The position numbers and the translations under genes were made by a program. Positions 23,801 through 35,400 of a stretch of 64,000 nucleotides of DNA are shown in pieces; within the stretch, counting starts at the first letter, position 1; each line of letters opens with the position of its first letter. Below the pieces are notes generated by a model. It did no database searches. It saw nothing but the letters and a program-made list of their open reading frames with translations, and had not been told where the DNA came from. The stretch comes from Takakia lepidozioides (Eukaryota; Streptophyta; Takakiopsida; Takakiales; Takakiaceae). The DNA lies in the NCBI GenBank assembly GCA_030704615.1, contig CM060734.1:41992042-42056041 (forward strand), read 5' to 3'.

Positions 23801-24796
23801 GATCGGGGGGTTCAACTTCCCCGATCATGTCTTCGGGGTGGTGTGTGGTTTGGGTTCGCTGCAGTCAAAGAAAAAGCAGGAGCTCACAGGGAGCTTGAAC
23901 ACAGATGGGCCACATTCGTGACGGTTGGTAGTTGTTAGTTTTTCAGTTGCATGTCGGGTGGAACGCCGAAACGTCGGGCGTTCCCGGGCCTTTTTTTGGG
24001 TGTCGATTTTGGGGTCCCCCAAGTTTTCTATGTCAATCGGTGACGTAGCCCCTTTTTTGTAGCTAGAATTGTCTATCGGCTCAGGCAATACATGGCCTGA
24101 GCTGGGATTCAAGTAGAAAATACACCTACTTAGAAATCTCTGCCTGCATTTTGGTTAGAATTCATAAATTCTTTTTGGAGGTAGTAGGAAATCATAGGAG
24201 GAACAATTCCACCGTTGGAATTCTGGTTCCAATGAAAATTTCGACCCCTATGGCTGAATTACAGGTCAATTGAAGCAAATAGTGCTTTTTGACCCCCCTG
24301 TTTTCCCATACAAAGGAACCCTATGCAGATTTTGGAATTCTGCTTTGCAAATTTGGGGCAAGTTGCTTTAGGTGCCTGAGAATTGGAATGTGGTTGGGGT
24401 CTTGCAAGGAAAAAATATTTTTTCGGTCCAACTAGTCAAACCAAATTTTCCCTCTAAAATTGGAATACACTACAGATTTAGAGCTTACCATTTTGTTATA
24501 ATCTTCCTAATAACACGGTGAAATGGGCTCAAAGTCTTACAGCAGGTGCATGAGGTAGGTAGCGTCCTTTTCATACGGTTCATCCCTGTGGATGTTTCTT
24601 AGCTGGGAGATATACCCTCATCCGTGAGGGTATGTGCTGTTTTGGAGTGGGCCCACCAAAAACAGCCTCGTCCATTAGGGGTTAAAGTCCGTAGAGCCTT
24701 TTCCAATCGCACATAGTATCCGATCCAGACAGAAACTGCACACAAAACATATGCAGCCAAATATTGTATTCATAACGGGACCAAATGCCTAAGGTA

Positions 24797-25256
24797 CTCT
24801 CCCTTATCAACCGTTTAGGCATTTTTGCGCCTAATAATTATTAAAAACCAAACAGACTGCTTAGGCACGTTTCTCAAACCATTTATCACATTAGGCATCT
24901 TCATGCTATATTTTTTTTTAGTTAGGCACATGAGAAAAGAAAACATTTATTTTCTTAAGAATAAAAATACAAAATAGAAACCCAATGCCTCATGAGTCCA
25001 TACTCCATTAGGTTTTCATAGGATTTGTAGGAAGTTATTTCCGCACGCCTATATTTGTATTGATTTTCGTTCAATGAAATTTTCATCTTATTACAAACAA
25101 GATGAGAAGGAGCTTGAAAGTTTTTTGCTGCAATTTTCAGGCATTAGGCACTTTGGTCCCATAGTTTCCGAACAATTATGCCAAAATCTGAAAAATTCCC
25201 AAAATGCGTACTTTCATTTTGAATTAATTATTGCCTAAACGGTTGATAAGGGACCC
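24797..25256. mobile_element. MITE-like element, about 460 bp, with 21-bp perfect terminal inverted repeats
   Basis: CCCTTATCAACCGTTTAGGCA at 24801-24821 is repeated exactly in reverse complement at 25232-25252, and a few outer bases also match with gaps. Inside, the motif TTAGGCA or AGGCAC recurs at least five times in both orientations. The interior is AT-rich and has no open frame. I cannot name the superfamily: target-site duplications are not clear. Confidence 0.75.
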
Positions 25257-25760
25257 TAATACAGACAATTCCTAGATCAATTTGATAAATCAAAGAAATT
25301 ACAATGCTTTATCCATCACTCAGAATGGAAAATTCAAGGCACCGAAAACTTGGCTAGGGTGAATTCTTGCCCGAGTTCACCCAGCGGATGAGTCCGCAGA
25401 TTTCATCCGCCCATGTGCGTGGTCATGGCGGATATCCGCCCCCACATCCGCTGGGTCCCACAGGGCTGATCCGCTGGCTGATCAGCCCTGCCCGCCCCCT
25501 CATGTGCGTAAGTACTAGAGTTGCATTTTTACATTCATCGATCTGGGCCGTCGATCCAGGCGCATCCCTGCCGTTCAAACTGGGCCCCACAAGCAAACGG
25601 CTGGTGGGGCCGCTCCATGGCCAACGTTGGGCAACTGCGTTCACGGAGCTGCGTCTGCCAACGCACAGCCCGGGCAGTGTGGGCTGGGTATCAAGGAACG
25701 ATCGGACAAGGATTTGGGCAGAAGTAAGGAAGGTGATATGTTGAGGGCCTAGGGTTCAGT
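25257..25760. promoter_or_regulatory. Upstream region of MED11
   Basis: GC-rich from 25370 to 25720 with repeated CATCCGC/GCGGAT pieces, including GCGGATATCCGC at 25429-25440, which is self-complementary. A frame of 125 codons here looks like composition only. It probably holds the MED11 promoter and 5' leader. Confidence 0.45.
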
Positions 25761-27001
25761 ATGGCAGCAGCCCTGATCACCACACCTGGGGCACCTTCCA
25801 CCCCATTGCAACGACTGCACCATGCGGAGAAGGTGCGAGTCTATTGACGGTGATTGTGTTTCCTTTTGTTGTTACATTATGTTAGCTTCACAGATTCGCG
25901 CGATGGGTTTCTCTTTCCCACATGGGTCCTTCGTTTCTCATTTTGTATGCCCGTATTTGAAGATGCCTACTCCTGTGCGTCCTTTAAGTGTACAAGCTAC
26001 TTATCCACGTATCACTCCTGGGTGGGGTCTGCTTTCTGAGAGAGACAAACAGAGGAGGGAGGAGGAGTGGAGGGCAGGGAGAGGGAATGTCTGGTTCACT
26101 TAAGCTTTAAACCCTAAGGCGTTGTTTATAGCGTCTCTCAGTATGAAGCCTTGACGGCGATCAAGGTATTTGAGTGTGAAATGAATTGTATTGCTTATCT
26201 TTTTGGCGAACAATTCATCGTTGCTTTGTACAAAACCAGTGGAAATGAGCTTATAGAAAGGTTCAATTCATGAAGTTTCAGTGCAGGAAGGGGTGCGTGT
26301 TTGTTTTGAAAAAATAAGTGGATTTCAGATCTACTTCCATATTCATGCAATGAAGGCAAAGTGCTCATGAAGCTGACGTACCACAGAGGATCGTGCACAT
26401 GGTGGAGCTGGCGGGAGGTGTGATGGAAGAGTTGGCCAAAGCTGGTGGACCTCGTAGCGATGTTGTGGCTGCCCAATGCCAGGAGTTCATGCAGGCTGTC
26501 AAGGTGATCCTTCATTTCACAAGACCACGCTTAATGAGCACAGTTCTCTTCTTCTCCATCACTCCCCTTACGCTGTTGTGCCAGCGGTAGGGGCCACATC
26601 TACCAAGCGTAATTCAAGCAAGAACCGTAGGTGGGAAACCATTCCTGCGAGAACAGTACCCTGAAGGGCACGGGTGCTGTATGCATGTGCAGTATTTTGC
26701 ATGTCAATGACCTCTTAATATTGAGGTTTCTATCACTGACTGGATTCTGATAGGCAACTAATTTGATAGTGGCGATGACATATCCAGTGACTAATCTTTT
26801 CTTTGGATTGACCAACAGGAGATTCAAGTGACACTACGGGATGAGATTAAGAGCATGTGCGAGTATCGACCTTATGAGCACTCGGACTACCCTGCCCGCA
26901 TGGCAGCTGAAATAAGTGTAAAGAAACTGGATTGTGTCCTTGTGCAGCTTGGGGTTATGCAAGACACTGTCACAGAATACCAGGACGCAAAACCCTCTTA
27001 G
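25761..27001 (+). CDS. MED11: Mediator of RNA polymerase II transcription subunit 11
   Basis: Three exons, 25761-25832, 26387-26503 and 26819-27001, give 123 residues; all introns are GT-AG and phase 0. The reading shows the MED11 pattern: LQRLHHAEK, then RIVHMVELAGGVMEELAK, CQEFMQAVK, EIQVTLRDEIKSMCEYRP and ARMAAEISVKKLDCVLVQL. MED11 is a head-module subunit that pairs with MED22 in a helical bundle and links Mediator to polymerase II and general factors in the nucleus. The length is close to that of the plant homologue. The ATG at 25761 is the first in a frame that leads directly to the conserved helix. Its small size would hide it from single-frame searches. Confidence 0.93.
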
Positions 27002-28113
27002 TCCATAGCATTCAATGTTTTTCCTACCTATCTAGAGGACATGCTACTTGTTTGTGAGGAGGGAGAGAGAGGGAGATCCAAAGAGAATTTGCATATTTTC
27101 TGACAATATAAGAGTATCTAGAGTTGATGAGGGTTGATTGCAATGATCGTGCATGTAACTGGAATCACTCCACATTGATTTGGGAGCCACTTAGTACAAG
27201 ATGGAATAAATTACAGAGCAGCTGATGCCTGGCATGACTATTTGTTATGCCCAGACATATGAATCATGTAAACCAAAATGTGGTATGCCTTGATTTCATT
27301 GGTTGTAGATTGCTTTGTGTGGAAGGGAAATTTCATGTGAGTTTTCTGGCCAGAGCTGTTGTTACTTACTGTTGGTATTTTGGGTGGCCAGAGGGCAAAG
27401 TGGCTTCTGTGTGCCATGTTTTGACAATGTATATTTGATTTCATACTGGGATTGTGACCATTCTTGCATATAGGCCAGGAATTGAGAAGAGTACCTAGCA
27501 GTTCTTTCTCATCCTACAGGAACGGGCTACACTGCTCAAAGTGAACACCATGTTTTGCATACTCCTTAGGTTTCAAAATGTTTTGGGATAGACAAAGTGG
27601 CAGTCCCCTGCACTCTAGGTGGAGAGTTGGATGTGTGCTATGAAAGCGAATGTCTATCAAGAAGCGCAAATTCTTGCTGGAATGGGACTCATCCCGAAAT
27701 GATTTACAGATTTTACACATACATCTACACATTCTTTGTGCACCAGCAACCTACTTTAGTTGATGCTTATGGAATGTTCTTCAAAGGTTTGATCGCGACC
27801 CCAAACTCTTTCAGTGCACCCCAATTCAGTGTCTGGAATAACTAGACGAATATCCGACGTTCATCCCTTTCCCCCCCGCTGAGGTTTCCCTCGAGAGGGA
27901 CGCAAGAGAGACAGAAAAATCATGCTCAGATCTCCCCGAAGTTGCGGCGGAGTCTGTATATGTTGAGGGAGAAGCAGAGAGGGACCTGGAGTCTTACCTG
28001 CTTCTGCAAGGAAAACCTCACTTGAGGAGCTTCAAACTACTATCTAAGACACTGTAGGTTTTCCAGTGGATTTACTCCCGAACCTTTCCTCAGGTCCGTG
28101 TGCGCGTGTATAC

Positions 28114-28179
<66 letters not shown>

Positions 28180-28263
28180 TAGATAGAGTTGCAAGGGACA
28201 TTTTAAAAGTGTCCTTACGGCAGCGTAGGGCTCAGTTGGGCTGGCAAGCGCGGGGAGGCAACT
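27002..28263. other. Spacer between MED11 and the golgin gene
   Basis: No gene is seen. The part from about 27850 has pyrimidine-rich leader-like sequence and probably includes the 5' untranslated region of the golgin gene, including the GA tract at 28116. Confidence 0.5.
28116..28187 (+). repeat. GA microsatellite followed by GATA units
   Basis: About 30 uninterrupted GA/AG dinucleotides run to 28175, then GATA repeats to 28187. The tract ends 76 bp upstream of the predicted golgin start codon, so it is probably in the 5' leader or core promoter, where GAGA-type tracts can bind plant BPC factors. Confidence 0.85.
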
Positions 28264-31200
28264 ATGGCGTTCAAGATAGGACCAATTAACCTCAATGCTG
28301 TCGCTCAGGTACATGTTCTCTTGGATTTTGATCTGAAGGAAAATCGAGGTTCAAGCAAGCGTGCAATTTGACAGGCTTACAATTTTACCATATGCAATTT
28401 TTCGATTTGGTCACAAACAGGTTTAGAATCGGTGGAATTGAATTGGCTGTTTTCAAGAGTGCGGTCAAATCTTCCTGGGAAACTACCAGCAGTGCTTTTC
28501 TCTGTTGTTTGCAAAGGATTGACCGGATCTGACTCTGGTTGGTGGCTATCAGCACAACACAAACCATAATTGCCGTCTAGTAGCAATAGAACAGCTAGAT
28601 AAATACTCTCTTACCTTTTCTAGTCTCCCGGAAGTCGAGGGCGAGTTCATTGTGACAAGGCTAGGGCAAAGACTATGTGAAAAACACCTCCCCTTCCCAC
28701 CCCTCCCCTCCCCTCCCCGTCAATGGGGCGTACGGCACAATCAATACATTCTCTAGGCGGGTGAAGCGAGCCCTGACATATAAAACAGAAAGGCACTACA
28801 TGAGAGTGTATTTTCAACTCAAATAATACTAGCTTCAGTTATCTAAGTGGCTTTGGAGGCTAACTGTTTTGCTAAGCTTTTCAGTGGGACTTGTAGTGCA
28901 TGCCCACTTTGAGACATAGGTGGAGAGTCAGAAAAATCGTTGCACAATCTAGCATACTCTGAATCATGTTGCAGATTGGGGTTTAGTAACTCTTGGTGAT
29001 GTATTGGCGCCAATGTAGGGGGTGACTGTTTTCAGGATACGAGACATCCCTTTCATTTGTGAGCTGGAAATACTGCCTTTATAATCTTGCAAGTAAAACT
29101 TACTGCAAATTTAGTGGGGACTATTTTCAGAATGCTTGACATCCTAATCATCTGTGAGCTGGAAATACCACCTTTATAATCATGCTGTACTTGGAATGGA
29201 AGCAATCCTGGTTTGAAAGAAGTTACGGACACAAAGATAAGGAGTTCACATCCACCTGAGATGCTAAGTTTATTACTTCTTGGTTGTACCATAACTTCAC
29301 CTTGCCCATGGTGGAAGTGGTGCAGGGTGTTGGCGGGCTAGTATTTGGAAGTGGCCAGAAATCTCCAGAGGAAGATGATGGGTAAGAAACTTTTCTTTGA
29401 TGTTTTCACAGTTGCACATTTATGGAGTTGCTGCTAACAACTGGGAGGACAAAGTTGCCTCATTTGTCAGATAGCGGTAGTACCTGAGTCAGTCTTACCC
29501 TACCCTGCTACAATATTCAGTGTCTCATGCGGGGTTGAATTGAATACCGTCATCACTGTATGCCCTAGGATCAGATACTGATAACCAAACTATCCCACCT
29601 CATACAGAGAGAAATTGCCTGTGGTATCATCTCTTGCACCAGTCAGCCATTTTGGCACCATCAGTCAAACCCCACTTACTCCCTTTGTATCCTAAGTAAT
29701 GTCCACGGGCAGGATGCCCCTGCAGCTACCCTTCCTGCACAACACTTTGAGCAGTTTTGTTTTGCTCAAACGATGGCTTTCTCAGCACAAGCTAATATGA
29801 AGTTTCGAGTGCTTAAGTGATATGCTTACTGTTTTGATTAGCTTTGCCTGCTGAGTGCTAGCCTTGTTACTTTCCAAAAAAGTGGCAAAAACTGTGTACG
29901 AACATTTGTAATATACTTTGGCCACAAATTTGGGTTTAGTATTATATGTGATCTACACCTCCTGTCGGGAGCTCATGAAGTTGGTGGGGGGTGGTGGCAG
30001 CTTGTCACTGCTACACACTCTGAATGGTCTGAGACTGTGATTGACATCACACTGTTAAGACTGCACCCTATATGTTGTGCTGGTTTAGGTTTCAACTTTG
30101 ACTGGCAACAACCACAACAGGTTACCTTTAGGGGTCTGTGTGGAGATGTTTGTACCTACATAGGTGATGTTTGCTTCACAGGACCCCATTAAATAGGTTA
30201 TTCCTAGGGCCCACTGCCCAAATCCATTGAGCACATCCATCAGAGGAATGGTTAATGAACTTCCTGTCATTGGTAACATGGTTACTCTTCGTTTCATTAT
30301 TAATCATGGAGGTCTGAACAACTGCGGCACCGCACGCACGTTCATGGACAGACGCATGTGTGTACAGCCCTCACCTTACAGCTGTGTGGATAGGGTATGA
30401 GACATCCGTTTTAGGAAATCAGTTTGCGTTCATCAACATCACTTTCAAACTTCCTAAGTGTATGGCATCTTGTATGTGGGAATAGAGGAGTGGAGGAGCT
30501 GCTGGAACGAATCAGCAATGGCAAGCTTGCTGACGATCGTCGTAATGCCATGGCTCAGCTTGAGGCTGCCGTGGCAGAGAACCGAGTGGCAAAGCTTGCA
30601 TTTGGGTCTATGGGTAAGCACTACTGTTCTTTGGTGTCATTGTTGGGAGCCTAGGAGAAAAGTGAGTTTTCTGGTTCTGCCTCCAATATATAGGTTTTAA
30701 CTGAGGGGCCTGATTTATGATATGTATCACAACCATTTCAGGTGAAATTGTGGTGCTGAAGAGGTTGCAGTGTCCCTGTTTGTGAACAGGGTTTCCTATT
30801 CTCATGTCAGTTTTCAGAGAGGAGCGGGATGATCTGGAGATGGTTTGTAGCCAAATCTTCTCTCAATAACTGGTTTTCCACAGTTTGGGTGTGGGGGCTG
30901 TAGTTCAAATTTCTCCATGGTTCGGAATTTTGTTTAAGGGATATTGCGTTAGTTGCTGGCAAATAATACTTATCATGTCTCATTTTGGACATGGAAGGAG
31001 GGAGTTCCAAATTGGAACATTTATGCTTGTATCAACCTGGTCTATGGTCATCTCTCTACTGCTTGACCTTTTCCATTGCCGTACCTTGAAGGGAGGCAGA
31101 ATTGAAACTCAAGATATATTTCACTGCAGTGGAAGTGTTATTATTTCACACACAGCTGTTTGATTTGGTATATGAAATTGTCTGGAACAGGTGAGGGGGG

Positions 31201-32406
31201 CGTTGGAAACATTATTGCATGCACTGACAGCAGAGGGTTTGATACATGAAGAGCCAGGCCAAGTGCAAGCAGGCCTGGTCAACTCAGAGCTGTTTGCAAG
31301 GGAACCTGACAGTGTGGCTCTTGTCCTTAGCCTTTTGGTATGGATTGCATTTTCTTGGCCTTCCCTTTTCTGGCATTTCGGTTAAGTGAGAAAGGTTTTT
31401 TGCTTTCTGTGGCTCTACAGTTTGTTTGTTCTGTGGTTCTTTGTTAACTCTACTTGTGACTCTTGTGCCCTTTGGGCCTCCCCCACAACATTTAAGTTTC
31501 TTGCTTTATCTCCAGCAATTACCTGCACAGTTTGTGGCATCCGGCGGTGTACCTGCAGACATGTAACTCTGGATTACATGCAACTCAGAGTATGGCACTA
31601 CCTGTTGAAATAACGTTCAAAGATGTCTGTTTGTTTTTCTAAAACAGTTGTGTGCTTGATCAACTCTCCAGCATGCAACAGAGTTCAGCGTTAAAACTCA
31701 TTCCTGAATGTAGTTTCAAAGTTTGTATCTTGCAAATTTACGATAAATTTGACTCCGTAGTCAGCCAGGGACAAACTGGTGATACCTACTTTTCTTATGA
31801 TTTTACAGGATGAAGCTGATTTCTATGTGCGATACCACACATTGCAGCTTCTGACAGCTCTCCTGACAAACTGCCCAGTCAGGTGTGGGCACTGTGTCTC
31901 TTACTTTCAGTTTAAGGTGCGTGTACATGTATACATGCTTGCGTGTATGTGTGTATGATGAGACAAACACAGAGACAAGGTGCTTTCTGCTAGTGAACTA
32001 CAAAGAAGAGGCTTGCTTATGGTGCCTGGTGCTGGGGATGGGGATGTACAAATGGGGTGGATGGATGGGCTTGGGGGGTGGACACGGGAAAGGCTGCAGG
32101 AAGTCATATTGGCAACACCGCATGGCATAACGCGCCTCATGGATATGATGCTTGAGCGTGAGGTACAAATTGTGTAAACTACCTTGTTTTCAAACTGGGC
32201 ACTCCAACTTCCAATCTCATCCTAGTGTAACCCCAACAAAAGGTGTCTGGGGGAAGCTACAATAGAGATCTTGAGGGGAGCGAGCTGTATGACCTTGAGA
32301 CAAATCCTCTCCCGCACAACAGATTCCCAAGGTCCTGTACAGATCTACCCTAGTCCACTTTAAGCCACAAGCTGTGCTGCTATGCAAGATGACGTATGAT
32401 GCATAT

Positions 32407-32455
<49 letters not shown>

Positions 32456-35400
32456 CATAGCATGCTAGACAAGGAAACACCAAACACAACGTGTTGTGTT
32501 TGCCTCTTTTAAATGACATCAGACAGCCTAATTTAGGCACCATGTAACTGTCTCTATCCAGATCTGCCTCCATACGTCCCTTTACATATCCTTGCTGGAA
32601 GTCCAGTGGTTTAGGTGTACAAAGTGGGAATCACATGAACCCTAAACTCTCTTTCCATGTAGGTACAAGATCCATCCAACCATTCAGAGCAAAAACAGCA
32701 GTCGTACGTGTACACAATCAAGTCACTCCCTTAGTCTCTTGCCCTTAGTAGCATTTCCTGCAATAAAAGAAGGTGAAGTCCATCACACCCAACCAACAAA
32801 CCAACAGGGTAGTGATCCCTGTGGAACCCCAGGCTTAAACCACCTCACATTTGTTATCAATGTGGTCCCTGCAGCAGGTCATACTAGCAAAGAGAGGAAG
32901 GTAGGCGAGATCCTTTCAGCCATTTCAGTCAACAATAGGTACACATCTTAGCAGCACCTACTTCAGTCCATGCTCCAGAGGGAGGGACTGGTCTCATATC
33001 AGTAAGCACGCAATCCCAAAAAGGTGTTACTAGAGCCAAGTACTCAAGCAAGGGACACAGAGCCTTTGGTTTGCAAAAGTATTCATGGATTCAGAGTAGA
33101 GCTTAGTCAAGTCCATGCAAGTTCCTCATAGGGTCAACTCTCTTTATGTTGCCATACAAAGCAGCCCTTCAAAGTGTTGAAGGAGTCTGAGTGGATACCT
33201 TTGTTGTAGCCATAGTTCTGCAGTAAGTTATTCAGCTCATTCAGCCCTTGCCTGCTCCTCTTCCAAATGAGAAGAGTGGCTGGGCTTTCTAACCTTATTG
33301 GGCAGTTGCTTTAGGTTAAGACCTAATGAGTCATCCTGTTCTCCATTTTCCCGTTCCATTCTAGGCAAAAAAATCTGAACAGAATAATGGGATCAGGCAA
33401 ATCTGGAATGCTCTTACAAAGAACTTAGCCACATTCAGGGAGAGAATGTATTCATAAGACGTTGTTTGCCACATTCAAGGATAGAAGGAGAGAGAGAGAG
33501 AAATCCTCAAGCATCTCATCTTCAGGTTTCCTAATTCAGACACAAGGCATTGGCTACAGTAAACCAGCCAAGAGAGCAATGTACATTGACCGGATCATGT
33601 ACAAGGTGTACACACATACTGCAGTACGCTGCTGCTACGGGGCCTAGTGCAAGATACCATGGATTAGTTCGCCATCTAATGTCCTGCTTGTTCACTAGGA
33701 ACCTTCAGGGAGGTACCATTCCCCTTGCCATATTGAAGGATAGAATGTACTCATAAGACGTTGTTTGTCGTAGCCTTGTGGCCATTGTAGAGTCGATTAA
33801 CTTAGGATATCTGATGTTGGACATATGTTGCAGCTGACCCCACCATCTGACCTTGACTTCATCTCGTCGGGAGCTTAAAGAAGGGATGCCAAACTCAACC
33901 CGAACAGTCACATTGGCTGTTTTGGAGCATGCTGACATGCACTCCTTAAGCACCCCCACTTGAATGGATTCTAGAGACTTAGCCTGGTTGGAGTTATCAA
34001 CCCAAATTGCAGATGCGTACTCGAAGGCAGGTCTAATAACGCGACAAAGCATGGTTTTCTTGACCTCAGCGTTTATCCCCTGCAGTTGGAAAGATTTAGT
34101 GAGACCCAGCGCTTTGCGCTTGCCAGTTTGAACAACTTTCTGAATATGTGCATCCCAACAACAGTTGGAGGAAAACTCAACACCGAGGTATGTGAAGGAA
34201 GGGAGGACTGGAATCTCTTGGCTTCACCACTGCCACTTGGGATCACCTCCTCCCTCTCTTCGGTCGATGAATGCCACCACTGCACATTTACTGACATTAG
34301 CCTCTAGCCCCCAAAGGTCAAAGTATCTCTTTGTGCAATTAATCAACTCCTGCAGACGGAAGGAGTCTCCCCTATGCCTGGGAAGTCATCCGCAAACATA
34401 AGGGCTGGTATGGTGGCATCATAGAGAGAGAGCCAGAGGGATTAGGCAATTCTTGAGTGTTGTCACAAAGAACATTCAGGGAGAGAGAGAAGAAAAGTTT
34501 ATGATGTCCATGGAACGCCCAGATGGTCTATGGGATGAATAAAAAGAGACTAAATGAGTGTACTAAAAAACACCAAGCATCATCATAAGAGAGATTCATA
34601 CCCAGTTTCTGTCGGTACAATACATTTTGGAAACTGGTGCATGCAGGTTATACGCAATGAAGCATTGATAGTGCTGGCATACCTCACTCGCTCTGCAGAG
34701 GTACCATTTGTCTTTCTTGTTGCAAAGTCTGCAGTTGTTTTGATCAGATACTCTTTTTTGGCTCTAGTTCACTGTAGGGCAGAAATCTGCTAAAGCCGAA
34801 GGTTCAGGAGATGAGGTATTTTCTGCATATACACTCGCATACGTGACCCCTCCCCATACACAGCTAATGTGAGGCCTTGTTTCTTGAAGTACAGGAGATA
34901 CAAAAAATAGTTGTGTTTGAGGGTGCATTTGACCGGCTGTTCAACATCATAAGGGAAGAAGGAGGTTCAGAGGGCGGCATAATCGTGCAGGTATTCCTGT
35001 TTGAGAGGGTTTGGTCAGGCAACTCCTATTTATGTCTTTATAGATAAGAATTTGTACTGTCAAAGAATGGTTTGGGATCTTAAAGTCTACAACCTACCTC
35101 ACTCCAACTTGTATCTTCTTTCCAGTTCTCCTATTGACAGAACACGTGGAAACATCTGTGAATGTACCGTAGTTACTCTTGGACATAATGCAGCAATGTT
35201 CATTGCTGTGCCAATGTCTTGTGTTGTGGTCCTGGTATGTTTTTTGTCCAAGTTTATCATAGTGTACATGTAAGCTCACAGATATTAAATATGATGGGAC
35301 AACAGGACTGTCTGGAGCTGCTCAACAACCTGTTACGCAACAATCCCTCCAATCAGGTCAACCATTTGTGTTTTAATGTGCACTGAAGGTGAAAACAGAC

